From Adiantum capillus-veneris (Eukaryota > Streptophyta > Polypodiopsida > Polypodiales > Pteridaceae): DNA of 64,000 bases. Of this stretch, positions 24,726 through 37,546 are shown piece after piece (positions within the stretch are counted from its first letter, which is position 1; every line of letters begins with the position of its first letter). Both the position numbers and the translations under genes were made by a program. The DNA lies in NCBI GenBank assembly GCA_014529385.2, contig CM043958.1, positions 145,560,234-145,624,233 of the forward strand, read 5' to 3'. The notes under the pieces were generated by a model. It was not told the origin of the DNA. It did no database searches and saw only the letters and a list, made by a program, of their open reading frames with translations.

Positions 24726-24966
24726 GGGATCCATTAGATCCAATCATAAAAAGTATGTGGAGTTGTACGATGCATTTAATGACTATATGCTATGATTAGC
24801 ATGTTGACACGTGTGAAAATTTAATTTGCCATAATGTCGTGCATGGCGCCAATGGTCCAATCATTTATTGTGTTGGGGAGAGAGAGAGAGAGAGATTCAC
24901 AAAAAGAGAGAGAGAGGGAGAGGGAGAGAGAGACTTTAAGAGATTTAGAGAGAGGGAGGGAGAGGC
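24342..24966. repeat. Cluster of simple repeats
   Basis: (GT)n/(GC)n at 24342-24388, (CT)n at 24669-24723 and an interrupted GA-rich tract at 24875-24966. A phrase of about 25 bp (AATATTGCACTAC...GCGAGG) occurs at 24258-24281 and again at 24391-24415, each shortly after a GT tract, suggesting a short duplication. Confidence 0.85.
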
Positions 24967-25312
24967 AGTCTCAAGAGATCTCATTTGAGAAAACACTTAT
25001 TACTCAAATTGTCTGAGTAGTCAACAAGAGAAACATCCAAACAGTCCACCAAATTCAACACCAACTGTATACATTGATGCTGAGCCCAGGGAAAGGTAAT
25101 CATCCTGTACATTTTTTACAAATCCTCTCTTTGTTTTTTTGTGAATGGCACACCGAGGATTTTTGACTTAAGAAATTTTCTTATGCGTGCGCCATTGGCA
25201 ATTTGCACATGTTCCTGGCAACAGCGCGTGTAGATGGCATATTTCTTATTGCATTTTTCCCCACACTCTATTTGCAGTTAGTACTTTTGTGTCTTGACAT
25301 CTCCACAAAATA

Positions 25313-25314
<2 letters not shown>

Positions 25315-25386
<72 letters not shown>

Positions 25387-25464
25387 ACAACAAAAGAAGA
25401 TGTGTGTGTTTGTGTGTGTGTGTGTGTGTATCTGTGTGGGTGTGTGTGACATTACAACAAAAAA

Positions 25465-25521
<57 letters not shown>
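25315..25521. repeat. Three (GT)n arrays with duplicated spacer
   Basis: Long GT arrays are separated by two copies of a spacer starting ATTACAACAAAA (25383 and 25451). Open frames through this region are only poly(CV) or poly(HT) and are not genes. Confidence 0.9.
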
Positions 25522-25525
<4 letters not shown>

Positions 25526-25755
25526 AACCAAGATGGTATATATAACAATGTATAGTTATGAATGCTGCATCCATATACCTTTTTGTTTTGTGGTTTTAAT
25601 TATACATAGATTGAATATTAATATGTATTCACTTGTGATTTCTAAAGTAGGTTTTGTTCTAGTTTCGAAGCGTCAGAGCTCACAGAAGGAAGAGACCAAA
25701 AGTAGATTCAGAGTGTTCGTTTGGGCACCAACACACAACTGCCTCTTCATTGTAG

Positions 25756-26654
25756 TTGTTAACAGGTTCAATGAAGAAAAATATTGACTTCAGTGAGCCT
25801 TTAGAGATTCTTGGAATGGAACTAGAGGAGCTTGTCCTGCATTCAGATGTGGATGCTACAGAGGTGGATTCGAAACCTTTTGCAAGTCCGGAAAACACTG
25901 CAACCCCCTTGGTTCATGTGCTCAACTCACTAAAGAGGAAGGTGGATTTTTCATCAAGCACTCTCTGTGGGCCACCTACAAAGCACAACACAAAAGAGAA
26001 GATGAAAAAAGAGACAGTTATTGTGGAAGAACCTTCAATCATTGATGAAAGGATTTTTTATTTTATAATATTTGATAGAGTCGATGATAAATTCATAAGG
26101 TATTTGGAATCTTCAATGCCAGATTTAATCTTGATGATCTTTTAGCTCAACACGTTAATTTCTTAAAGCTTGAAAGAGAGAGGTTTGAGTTGGAGGGCAA
26201 AATGGCAGGATCATTCTAAATGACATGGTGGTTTTTCACTTCTGAGATTGTGATCCCAAAGGAGGTTCATAAGGAAATACAATCAATTTCCATTGTCATA
26301 CAAACCCTTGTGGTGCCCTATGCACAAAGAGGAGTGCAAGCTTATCCAGGTTCCTTTGGCTTTCTTTTCTATTTGAATATACTATTCATGGAGGAACAAG
26401 ATCTTCCACCAGATGAACAAGAGGATGTCAAGAAGGACTACAATGAAGTGGAAGAGATAGAGGAGGCTATTAACTTTGAGGCAGAAGCAAAGGAGGTCGA
26501 ACAATGCAAAATGATATGTGTTAAAACATCAAAAATCAAGCTACCATTGGATGTGACTAGATTCAATGAGGAAAAACCTCAGTTGGTGCTTCTAAGTGTG
26601 CCAAAATTTAGATTTAGGAACATGACATACATTTTTTACACATGTATCTCTTAG
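25756..26654 (+). pseudogene. Unrecognised plus-strand coding region
   Basis: 25756-26145 is an open frame with acidic and serine-rich composition (contains EPLEILGMELEELVLHSDVD and LNSLKRKVDF). At its end another frame continues with FNLDDLLAQHVNFLKLERER, so a frameshift near 26100 seems to have broken one protein. A second stretch (26220-26654) has an acidic coiled-coil-like segment (EEIEEAINFEAEAKEVEQ) and the phrase RFNEEKPQLVLL. I cannot assign a family. The F-N-E-E-K phrase also occurs near 25775, which may be chance. Confidence 0.25.
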
Positions 26655-27197
26655 AGTTGCTTCCATCATGATGTATACATGCACACCACCATCTATGTAG
26701 ATGTGCACCTACATCCTCTTCTCAATGACCGCGTGCACAAGAGGAAGGACATTAGTTGGACTACCCACCCTTAAGTCCATGTTTGCACCACATGCACATT
26801 GCCCTTAGCTCTTGGCAGCCTCGTGCTCACACTTGTAGACCAGTGCCTCCTTAGCTTAGGATTCAAAGCCAACAACAACTGACCAAAATTCATATTAGTT
26901 TTTGGTTCTACACATCACTTACTAGGTCACACTTGAGGTAATCACGTCCCAACTAGAAATCTGCTTGCTTGATCTTACGGCGTCTCCTTCTCTTGCTAGT
27001 TTTTGGCTGCTCTCTACCCTCGTACAGGTTCTCCTTGCCCTTGAAAGCTCTAGTCTCCCTCTTGATCTCTATTTCCCTTGCGGCTCTTGCTCTTTTATTG
27101 GCAAATCTTCAACATCCTGCTTATCCACCCTGATGACATTCACCCTAGGGACTTCACCACCATCTGGCAGAGTTGGTTGCCCAAGATTCTCGACTTC

Positions 27198-28050
27198 CTA
27201 CTCTCTTTGGCCATAAGATTGTGCTTGATCTCTCCCTCTTGTAAACAACGGGTACATACCACCTCTTTCCCTTGACAAATGAGGGCAATCCGATGCATAA
27301 CGTCCCCCTTCTCCACAATTGTAACACATGTACGGCAATGGCCTCGCCTTGCTTCTTGCTCCTCTTGGCTGCCCTCTATCCATTACAGTTAGCCACAATT
27401 CCTGCATTTTCTCTGACAAATCATGTTGCGGCACAATTGCTACAACTCGGTTCCCATGGTTCTCCTCATGTACAACATCTCTCGGACCCTGAGGTTGGGT
27501 AGGAACCACCATTCATAGCCCAACACTCCTTGTTCAATCTTCTTTTTTATCTTCCTGCTCTTTGTGTTTGCAATTTCCATTGCACCATTGTAATTTTTTG
27601 GGATTTCAAAGTCCACCTTTTCCCTCACTTTAGTATGTAGGCACGCCATGAACTTATTCATCTTAAAGTAGTCGCCATTAGCCATCTGCACGGGTGCTGC
27701 TAACTCTTCCCAACATGCTTCAAAATTATCCAAAAACAAACTTAATTCTTCACTTACATCCTGTTTGACTGCCTTTAGTTTCACATCCATCTTGACTCGG
27801 GATTCCTCTTTGCGGAAATCATGTAGAGAACGTGCTTGTATAGCCGGCAAAGCATGCCTCGGCTCACACCTTCCAAAGATTTGTACCACACCTTAGCTTT
27901 ACCGCACATCACCAATGGAAATGTGAGCATCTTGCTATCCTCACTCGGCATACTTAGTGACAACATATACAAGTCAAAGTGTGCAATCCACTCGTCTAGA
28001 TTGTCTTCACCTGTGAAAATTGGCCCATAGCTTTGTGACGCCATTTCTGC
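27198..28050 (-). pseudogene. Minus-strand gypsy gag with zinc knuckle
   Basis: From about 28040 the minus strand gives MASQSYGPIFTGEDNLDEWI, an F-x-G-x-x-x-x-x-x-W-I capsid start, then GKAKVWYKSLE. After a frameshift near 27870 the next frame (27889-27440) carries the helical capsid end (LFLDNFEACWEELAAPVQMA). After a second frameshift the frame 27512-27198 has CYNCGEGGRYASDCP, a CCHC knuckle in which the histidine is replaced by arginine. The element is gypsy-like Gag for particle assembly and RNA binding. At least two frameshifts inactivate it. No pol follows, so the element is truncated near 27.2 kb or unreadable beyond. Confidence 0.75.
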
Positions 28051-30290
28051 CAATGCAAAAAATTGTGCCTTCGCATTGAGCAGGGAGCATTCAATGTGCT
28101 CCTTTGTGTGGGCACCAAGAGATAGAGAGGAGGAATGGGGAACACACCTAAAACACAAACAAATGCCTCTCTATAGCTCAGGGCATTCACACCAACCCTA
28201 TCCTCTCAAAAACACCTTCAAAAGACACAACACACACAAACATGCCACTACTTGCACACCTCTCAATGCACACACTCTTAGCAAGACCACCATTCAGCTC
28301 ACACACACCACCAATGCTTGTTTCATCACTTTGGACACACCACCACTCAATTTCACTCCCTTTGCACCACAAACCGGTCTGCGGGCACACACCTCCATTG
28401 GTACCGACACTCACACAAAGAGCAAAAGAAAGAGGGGGGGAGGAGAAACGATGCTAGAAAATAGGGGGAATGGCTTGGTATTGCTTAGAAAGGTGCACAT
28501 ACAAATGATGAGCTCATACAAAAAAAATGACCCTCAAGGTCATCCCTTGACTTTTTCGACCACTGGTAGTGCGAAAACCGGAAAAAAAAAAAGCCCACTA
28601 AATGAGTTAAAAAGGGGCTTTATAGAGGGGCCCACCCTTTTTTGGAAACTTTGATTTGATTGGCCCATGTGGGTGCTTTATTTGGAAATTTTTTACAAGG
28701 CATGAAGCCTTTGGATCAACTTTCCAACACCTCTCTCTCATTTCCATTTCCACACTTGAGCTCTCGAGGGGGGGCACTAGTGCTAGCACTAGCGCTAGTG
28801 CCTCCTATACTTTGTCTTCAATAAATTGGTGGGGCGCGGAGGGCCGTGGAAACCCCTTGTTGGTTGCCACATCATTGTTGCATAGAGCTACTCAATAGCA
28901 CCACACGGCATTGTCCACTACCCATCAACGTCAGGTCACCACCGTGCACAGCCATGCAGTGTCAAAATTGCGGCCAGGAGCAGTGCCTTGCATAAGGGGC
29001 CATAGCCCCATGCCATGAGCTCCTTTGTGATGTCTTATGAGCCCCACACCTCCAATGTATATATCGTATATTGCAATAGCCAAAACCCCCATGTGGGTTT
29101 ATCCTTGTTGACACATGGCGGCCGTAGGCTCCCCAAGCTCATAGGCTTCCCAAAAACTCCCACAAAGTACCAAAAAAAATAATTCTTTCACCCCCTTCGT
29201 CTCAATGCTTCCATATCTTGCCCAGTGCTACTCTTTCCAAGATGCAAAGCACCACTTGGAGACCCATTCAACCAAAACTGGGAAAATCCATTTGGCACCG
29301 CACAGTCGACGACTGCCACCAAACTCCAACTGGCATATTTAGATCACCGCAACCCCAATTGTCAAGCTATCAATTCCTATCAGCTTCACATGGTGCCTAC
29401 CACACTCTAAAACCTGGTTGAACCCAAAAAACCACCAAAGGGCACTTCTACAAATGCCACTAAAGTGCCCCACAACTGGCCCCAGACAAATCTTCAACTG
29501 GCCATAACTTGCACATTCGAGCTCCAATTGACAATCCAAAAAGACCGACACACTCCAAAGCTTGGGCACTTTAACCCTTTCTACTCACATCAACTCTCAC
29601 CACATGTCCCCACTTGCCATGTCTGTGGGGAATCTGTTATGCATTCCATTTTTAGACATCCACAACTTTCACACCGTGGCTCTATTTGAGGAGCCATCTA
29701 AACAAGATTTTAGAGCACCACAAACACTACATTCCAAAGCATAATCTCCACACTCTAGATACCTGGAGTTTCCACCCCAATTGGCCCCTTTTGGAGCCCT
29801 TTTGGCCTAAAATACCATACATTGCCACTGTCCAGGGCCTTCATATTGGCTCTAGCATCCTGCTATGCAAATGTGGACATCCATATCATTGCATGGCACT
29901 GCTTGTAGGCTCGACCAACTTTGGTTGCACCAACATGAACATTTTCATCTTATTCTAAAGAAACAAATTGCATCCTTGCAAAAAAAAATGTGTGTGCTTT
30001 CTTTTGTATAAAATAAGAAGGTTTTTATTTAGGATTCACGTAGCTCTAGTGGCACCATTTCCTCTTGCAAGCTTTGGGATTGAAGAGGACCCCTTACTAG
30101 AAATTGTGAGAACATTTTCTTGCTCAAAGTGGGTGAAGATTGAAGACAATGAGCTACTAATTAGTTGCTACTTCCTTATTGCCTCCAATGAGCACAAGGA
30201 TCTCTCTTCTATACAACTTGTTTGTGCTTTGGGGATTGTTGAGAGAGTGCAAGTTATCACCTTGGACATTTTCACCTATTAGAATCACAC
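28051..30290. other. No recognisable genes; strongly C/A-rich plus strand
   Basis: Probably the 5' leader and LTR of the gag element to its left (which reads on the minus strand). I did not find a clear primer site. 28774-28802 is a small cluster of alternating CTAG/GCTAGC words able to fold back on itself. Confidence 0.4.
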
Positions 30291-31599
30291 CAAAATGTGA
30301 TCCATAATTTTCCTATAGCACATTTGATCAGCAGGCTCATTGTAAATGGGGTAGAGAGTTGGATAGAGCTTGCGTAGTTCATCATCTTTCATAGGAAGTG
30401 CATACACGAGTACTAGTGAGTTTGGTACTACCTCAATGTGATTGAGAACTATTTCATTGCCTGCTCCATCATTTTTTGAAGGATTGTTACTAAATTGAAG
30501 AGGTTTTTCAGGGCCTATTTTTGCTCCTTGAGTGTCATTCTAGTCCTTGGGCCATGATTACCGGATGCATTATTCTCTAGGATGACTGTGATGACCCACT
30601 AATCTAGCATTCCTTTGGCTATTTGCATCTTCAGTAAAAGGGCTTGATCTTTGGATTAATATCTTGCATGCACTCATAAGATAGTTTATTACCCAATAAC
30701 ACTTCCAACAAAATCCATAGACTCTAAATGTTCATTGTAGTTAATTGTTTGGTTTGGAGATTCACCAAAAGATCATCCTATGTCAAGATATATTCAGGTA
30801 TTTTATTCAAAACATGAACTGCATATGGGTGGTCTAGAAGGCTGTAGGTCCTTTGTTCATGATAATTGACGAGCTTCAATTGCTTGATCATGTGCATGGC
30901 ACCTACTTACAACATCTAATATCTCTCTAGGTTTGAATAAACATTGTCATCCTGAAGGAACGTTCCGAATTGGAGTGCCTTCTCTCTACGTAGACTTTTG
31001 CTCAGACTCAAACATTGATTTGAAAAACTTGAGTCGTGGTTTAAGTGGGGCTCCACTTCGATGGCCTTTCCCTTTGTCCTTGTGTGTAAGGGCCATCTAT
31101 TGTTGTTCTTCCCAACTGCTAGTCTAGAGGTGGATTCCGTTGGCCTTCCTGTGTTTGATCAGCATGAGTGTTTGGTGTCTCATCAAGTGGGCCTTGAGAA
31201 TTGTCAGTGCGTGACTAGTATGATTTCCTCCTTGACTAGGGCCAAGTGCATCGACAGAGTCATCATCATCATCATCATCATTCCTCTTGTGAGATGGTCC
31301 TCCATCTAGATCCTCACCATCTAGCTCTCATTGTTTCTCATCCTCCTCTTCATCTTCATTATCATCCACATTTGTGCAAAAATGCTCAATGAGCGCTTGA
31401 TTTGCTAAGATACTAGTGTAGGTGGAGCTCTTTTCCTCCAGATCGTCCTTGATTTTTGCCGCAAAGTTCTATAAATCCTCTAAATTTAGGGTTAAATTAC
31501 CCTCTAAATCTATTATGTCTACCAGCAATTTGATAAATGTATCTTTGACTGGCAAAGTATACTGGACAATTCATTTTTCCATCAGGTTGTGCCAAAATA

Positions 31600-32400
31600 G
31601 CTCCCATAACCATATTAGAGGCGTCTACATGAACATGAAAAATAACCTCCCAATCTAGCTAGCAAAGGATCGATTTCATACTAATGGCATCCTTGAGAGA
31701 TTGGAAATTGGCTTCACATACTGGGGTCCAAATGAACTTAGCTTCTTTCTAAGTTAATAATAGCATGGCCTTTGTTGTGAAATATGAATAAACCTTTGAT
31801 AAAAGTTAATGTACTCTAGAAATGAACTCAATCTATACACATTTGTTGGTGCTCTAGCTTGTTGGACACTTTAGATCTTGTCTTCTTCATGCCATTTTGG
31901 GACATAATATATTCCAGTAGCTATCCCTTTTAGACCATGACTATTGATTTTAAGGGATTCAAACAAATCCTCTTCTCTCTGCATCTCTTGAATACCTCTC
32001 CAAAATTAGGAGATGCATGATGTGAAATCATCCACGAATACTGTCAAAAAATTGTGCAAGAACTCAATGAAGGTCTCTAATCATACATCGTTGCTAGAGC
32101 ATTACAGAAACCGTATGGCATAGCTAGAAATATGAAAGGTACCCATTTAGTGATAAACGTTGTTTTCTCTTGATCTATTGGTGCTATCTTCAACTGATTG
32201 TATCTATTATACCCATCCATGAAACTATACATTCATGCCCAATGATCTTATTAAGCATCATATTTGTGAAAGGAAATGGAAATGGATCTTTAATTGTTTG
32301 AGTATTTAGTTTCCTAAAGTCCACACGGACCCTAAGTTTTCCATTCTTCTTTGAGACTACCACAATAGAAAACAACTTGTCACTACTTGCCACTTTAGTG
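31600..32400 (-). pseudogene. Gypsy reverse transcriptase remnant
   Basis: 32393-32190 carries SIVVVSKKNGKLRVRVDFRK and LNTQTIKDPFPFPF, the canonical plant gypsy RT start (V-x-K-K-x-G-x-x-R-x-C/R-V-D-x-R-x-L-N). In the next frames toward 32100, WVPFIFLAMPYGFCNA-like text represents the F-x-x-M-P-F-G-x-x-N-A block and is followed by pieces of the catalytic Y-x-D-D neighbourhood. Multiple stops and frameshifts break the frame. Confidence 0.8.
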
Positions 32401-32985
32401 AGATGAACCCTACCTTCAGTAGATTGTCGATTTCTTCCTTAACCTTTTTTGCATAATTCAAATTTATTCCATACCTCTAAATTTGCAATGTTCATACATC
32501 TGGTTTTAGTGGTGTCCGATGTTGTTACACCTCTAGGTTGACACCTTTCAGATCTATATGTTCCCAAGCAAAAATGTCTTGATACTTCTGAAAATAGTTG
32601 CCTAGCATTTTCTTTAATCATTGCTTTTGAATGTTTATTGATCTTTATCGTTTTAGGATTTGATTCTAAATCTAAATTTCACTCCTCTATTTCTTGATCA
32701 CATGGTAATAACCAGTTTGGTGATCCACTCCCTATTCATTTTTCCAATGATTCAGCTTCTTTCTTATTGAAAGGATTATGTGTGTTAGTTGAATCCCCTT
32801 CAGATGGTATCCTATTACGCTCCAATGTATGTGAATCATGTTGTATGTTTCCCATGTCTTCACCATCTGGTCTGGTTTCTCTTGTAGTCTGTCTGGATTT
32901 CATGTTCTTTTGGAGGCCTACCATCCAGATTTGTTGGACTTTCCCCTAGATTTGACTCAGTGAAGTTGTCTAGGTATTATTGTCT

Positions 32986-33282
32986 TTATTGTTTTGCCCT
33001 TTCTTGACCCAAAAGAGCTACATTTAGATTTATCTCAGCTACGGGGAAAATGCTCAGCGATGCCAACGTCCTTTCACTCTTCTTGGTTCCATGTTTCCTA
33101 CATAACTCTTCTGGGCACATTGTTCTCCTCCATGTTTTGGTGTTGCTTGTTTCAGTATTGATTCTTCTATTGAGCCCTTGTATTGTTAGTCTTTGACCTG
33201 CGTAATCATGTGTGACTCCTACACTCCTCCACCATGGCCTTCCTAAGAGCATATTATATGCCCCTTGGACATCGAGACCCAA
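32986..33282 (-). pseudogene. Gypsy protease C-terminal part
   Basis: The frame begins MGLDVQGAYNMLLGRPWWRS followed by GVTHDYAGQRLTIQ. A Y-N-x-L-L-G-R-P-W block followed by H-D-Y and L-x-I-Q strands is typical of the second half of the retropepsin domain in plant gypsy elements, ahead of the RT. The active-site D-T/S-G half is upstream and not readable. Confidence 0.65.
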
Positions 33283-33659
33283 AAAACTGGTTTTGAACTT
33301 CTATGATCCTACTCTAACCTATAGATTCTCAATCAAACCACTTGCTTGGACTATTCTCTTGTTTGCCATTTTGATTTTGGAAGGACAAATTTTTATCTCT
33401 TGAATCCCTAATCTTTGTTTGACATGCTCCCTTAGAAAGTTGACTCCAATACCACCATGTAGAATCACCCTTAGTAGTGATTTGTAAGGGTTTCAGGCCC
33501 CATTTCCGGGTCCGGTGCCATCACTAACCCCTAACCCCTATTATTGAATATAGTGAACAATAAAGAGTGGTGAGAGTATACACAAATTTGATCACCTGCC
33601 GATGATTTTTTGAAAATAGTATTTCTTCCACAGGGGCTAGAAATAATTGCATACCAAAA

Positions 33660-34890
33660 TGAGCTACATGTCAAGGAGATGTCGAATAGGTGTACTCCTT
33701 CCTTTTCCTCTTGTGTAACTACAAGATTTTCCTCTATTAAATCTAGTAGAAGAGCCAGGAGTTAGAAAAGATGTAAAAGAGTTGTTGGGGGTAGTTAGTG
33801 AGTTAGCTCTTTTGCAAGATGGAGAGTCATCATCCTCAATACATGGTTTGAGTAGTCCAGTAGCCATTTTGACTCCTTTGTAGTTGGCATAGGTGGTGAG
33901 GTACGTGCCAGGCTCATCAGACTTGAGCTCCTTAAGGATGTCAAGCATTAAGTTTCAAAAGGCATTGAAGGCAATCTGAGCAATAACAACTAATCTAGCT
34001 TGTCCACCAAGCCAAGAGCAAATTAGAGATAAATGGAAGTCAACAGGTTTCTCATGGAAGAGTTGTTCCAAATGATTAGGAATGTACCAAATAGCATGGT
34101 CAAACCACATAATATTGGATTCACAAATGGCCTTTGGGTCAAGGAATTTACAGGCACATTTTAGGTAAGCTCGATAGACATCTTAGATTGATTCTGTATA
34201 AAAGTTAAAGTTGCTCTTGGCAAACTCCATATTTCCTTTGATGCAAATGTAAAGCCAGCATTTGAGGCACATTTAGTTTGATCAATAAAATTGAGGCTAA
34301 AAGGGGCCTTTATAAGCTCCCCTTTGCCCAAAAACTATCCTCCTTTAAGTATTTTGAGCCAAGAATCTTCAATTGTAAAAGCTTGTAGGTTGGCAAGGTA
34401 GACCCAAGTTTCACTAAGTACGGGTGCAGAAAAAGCCTTGTTAGGGAGAATTTAAAGCTGATGATCGACACCAAAGGATTCCACTTCAATTTAGAAATTC
34501 TTTAACGGCTTCTAGAGTAGCATTATCTCTATAGAATAGGCCACCAGTTTGTGGGACAATAGGGGTAGCAAGAGTACTAATGAAAGCAGGATTAAGCCCA
34601 CACAATTTTTTGAGAAAAATTGGCAAGTTCAATACCAAAAATATAAATTGAGCAAGATCTTGCTTATATTGCAAAGCTAATACAAGTAGCTGGGAAATGT
34701 ATTGTGAGATCATAGCAACCCTCTCAAGAGTGTCTTTGTCAAGAGTAGCCAAAATCTTGACCCAATTGTTGAAGGATAGCATATGTAGGATCGACAACTT
34801 CATGTCAGCAGCTAGGGATGAAAGCATCCAAATTGCTTATGCATCAAAGAACAAGAGAGCTAGCCACAGAAAGAGGTTCTAAAGTCAATT
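33660..34890 (-). pseudogene. Unrecognised broken protein gene
   Basis: Three neighbouring minus-strand stretches look like one protein. 34827-34486 is open (contains LKKLCGLNPAFIS and ends GLFYRDNATLEAVKEFLN). 34460-34210 gives KAFSAPVLSETWVYLANLQA and an IDQTKCASNAGFTFASKEIW stretch with one stop. 34190-33664 gives YLKCACKFLDPKAICESNIM and WFDHAIWYIPNHLEQLFHEK, then, past a single TGA, a polar tail ending near 33664. Together they would be about 370 residues: a compact helical body and a disordered, basic tail. I cannot name the family with certainty. A nucleocapsid-like insertion from a non-retroviral RNA virus is one possibility, a decayed host gene another; neither is shown. Confidence 0.35.
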
Positions 34891-34950
34891 CGAGACCTTG
34901 GGAGAGAGACAAGAGCTGTACCAAAAGATTGAGAGAGTAGATTGTATTTA

Positions 34951-35415
34951 GGGGAAATTACCAAAATACCCCTCTAATTTGAGGAAATTCCCAAAATACC
35001 CCTCAAATTTCTAAAATTCCCAAAATGCCCCTGATATTTTGTCATAAATTCCCAAAATGCCCTTCAAATTTTCCAAAATTCCCAAAATACCCCTGGTTGT
35101 GAGACTAAATTTCTCGAAAAATAAATTTTTCTGTAGGTGTTCACAAGAAGAGTGATTGTCTATCATACAAGATGCTAAAACTACCATTTGAGTTGGTTAC
35201 GTAGGCTTTGGAGATGAATTGCTTCATTATTTTCAGACATAATTGCCTTTTTTGCGATGGTAACTGGTGACAAATTACATGCTGAGCACTCAAAAACGGA
35301 TCTCAATTGTCAAAAACAAATGAAGATTAGAAAATCTTGAACATTCCAACCAAAATAGATACAAGGGTACTTTGGGAATTTCCTCAAATTAGAGGGGTAT
35401 TTTGATAATTTTCCC
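34951..35415. mobile_element. MULE-type MITE, copy 1
   Basis: The 465-bp element starts GGGGAAATTACC and ends GATAATTTTCCC, with terminal inverted repeats of about 50 bp that contain the motif AAAATACCCCTCTAATTT. It is flanked by perfect 9-bp direct repeats TTGTATTTA (34942-34950 and 35416-35424). A 9-bp duplication is the mark of Mutator-like transposases. It has no coding capacity. A second copy lies at 58256-58745 in the same orientation. Confidence 0.9.
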
Positions 35416-35424
35416 TTGTATTTA

Positions 35425-37300
35425 TTTCGGATAAGTGATCATTTTGATTTTTCTTTTCTGATAAGAAAAGGTCTAGTTCTAGGAGATGGGGCTTTATTTA
35501 AGGGCTGATCTTTTAAGTATCGTGAAATGTTTTCCATTATCTTTGCGTGTTTCATAGGGTCAAGGATGACCCTCATGCAAGCAATCATCTCGTCTTTAAT
35601 GAGTACGTGAAACATCAGTAAGAATTAAGGTAAGTAATCTTGGATTAACTTGCAAACCTAAAATCGGTAAAGTCCAAAGACCATGATAGCCGTGAGCAGG
35701 AATTCTGATCTATAGCCTAAGATGGACCACCTAAAATCAGTCAACCTAAACAAAAATTATAGAAAGTGGGTCCATTATAGCCCTATAGCCCAATAAATCT
35801 CTAAAGCCAACATCCTGTTCTTCCAGCATTTTGGGAGAACCTTGTGTTTAGGACGTGTGTGTTGCAATTTTTTAATTTATACTTATACACAAAAGAACAT
35901 AATAGTTCAAAAGACATCCGACTGTAGACAAAGAATAGCACAAAAACAACTCAGTCTTTGATTCATTTTTGTAAATTATAATGAGAATGCGGTATCATTC
36001 TAGTGTTTTGTGCATAAGATAGTCAAGAACAATTGATTCTAAAGTGAATGAGGCCAGGTTCGACAGGGGTTAATTTTATTTGTGAGTTAATCAATTCGTG
36101 TTTTTTTGCTACAGGTGATGCTTTTTCGAGTTTATAGAAGCATGGATTTCACTCATATGTATGCTCTCTAAGGTGGCGTTGTGGTATGTTAAATAAGTAC
36201 CGAGGGAAGGAGAGAGAAGAAGGATTAGATGGAGAGAGAAAAACATACTTGTGAAATAGAGATAGGATCGGGGTGTGAGAGTACCGACAGAGAGAGAGAG
36301 AGAGTGGGAGATGAGGGGGAGAGAGGAAAGATAGGTTCAAAATGAAAAAAGTCCGGCTCAAGTTTGGGCAAGAAGGTTCTCAAGCTGATTCAAATTATTT
36401 CATTTAGTAACTTGGTATAGAATTGTTTATGTGTTGGTTTAATGTATATATTTTATAAATATCCCACATTTTAATTGAAATGAAAGTGGAGTTAAGTAAA
36501 AGTAGAGTTTTGTTGTGAAGAAGGAGGTATGGACAATGTGAGAAGCTATGGTCAAGTGGGAGACATGGGGGTACATAGATAGCTCTTGAAGGGCCGCTTT
36601 ATAGGCGGAGATTGACCATTTGCTTGTCTGCAAACGCACAATCAACCTGGTCGACATCTCTAGCTCTAATGTGGTAGAAGATTGAGGCAAGATTTAAATA
36701 ATTATGCACTAAATATATATAGTTAAATAAATATGCACTAGCACATGATAAATTGTACTAGTGTGATGCAAGTTGTACTCTGTGTGTGTGTGTGTGCAGG
36801 TTTGATTCCCTACCTAATCATGTAAACAACTTATTTTAATTATATGATGTTTATTTTAACTATATGATGGTGTTCCACTCTTCAGTGCCTTGGCGAGAAT
36901 AATTCATATGTCTCTGTCTGACTTATTATTATTGAAGTAGCTGTGATACTTTTAATTGGCCTGGTCTACTAACACATCTTCAAGATCTGTCATAATTTAG
37001 GGTATTGTTGATATCTTGTAGCTAAACTGAACCGCCAAATGTAACTACAAGTTGTTTGAAAGCCAAACGTAAAGAAAATCGGTGTGAGTTTTTTATATAA
37101 TGCAAGAAAAAGATGAGCATGTCTTTAGTATTTACCCTACTTTTAGTAGAATGTTGTTCCCTGTCCATGTAGGTGTTGTTGCAAACAAGGATGAATGCCT
37201 GATAAGCCAATTTGAAACTAGGAATCTAAAAAACATTGATGGTTGTACTTGTTTGGACAGAGACCTCAAAGTAATGATACACGCATAGACTCTTGCATAT
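35425..37300. other. No recognisable genes
   Basis: AT-rich intergenic sequence with small GA and GT tracts (36290-36303, 36780-36798). Short open frames show no motif. Confidence 0.5.
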
Positions 37301-37314
37301 AAAATAGTAATTAA

Positions 37315-37465
37315 GAACACTTTACTGAGTTGAAGAATTGCATACGTACATAAACACACACATATAAATAACTATATATATTGTATAAACAAGTACTTAA
37401 AAACACTTTACCGAGTTGAAGAACTGCTTACGTACATAAACACACACATATAAATAAATAAATAA
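37315..37465. repeat. Short direct duplication
   Basis: A block of about 65 bp (AACACTTTACTGAGTTGAAG ... ACGTACATAAACACACACAT) at about 37317-37370 is repeated at about 37401-37453 with small changes. It lies just outside the left repeats of the MULE-like element. Confidence 0.7.
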
Positions 37466-37546
37466 AAAGATATCATATATATATATATTATAAATATTAT
37501 ATATAAAACTATATATATTCTTAGACCGACATTGTAAAGAAATACT

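Larger units (their letters stand above)
30300..33300 (-). mobile_element. Minus-strand Ty3/gypsy pol remnant
   Basis: Minus strand, right to left: protease end (33282-32986), linker, reverse transcriptase (32393-31600), then poorly readable downstream pol. Order and motifs are gypsy. No LTR was found. Confidence 0.75.

Noticed and set aside
25317-25787. Open frames of 100-156 codons made of CV, HT, SL or RE dipeptides (also near 17.9, 42.7-43.8, 50.4, 59.0 and 62.4 kb)
   Set aside because: They are translations of GT, CT or GA microsatellites; no independent coding evidence.
28774-28802. CTAG/GCTAGC cluster as a palindromic protein-binding site
   Set aside because: Low-complexity alternation with imperfect symmetry; no context supports a function.
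31261-31282. (CAT)n tract in the 30.3-33.3 kb gypsy region as a His-rich protein segment
   Set aside because: The surrounding plus-strand frame has no homology and the element reads on the minus strand.
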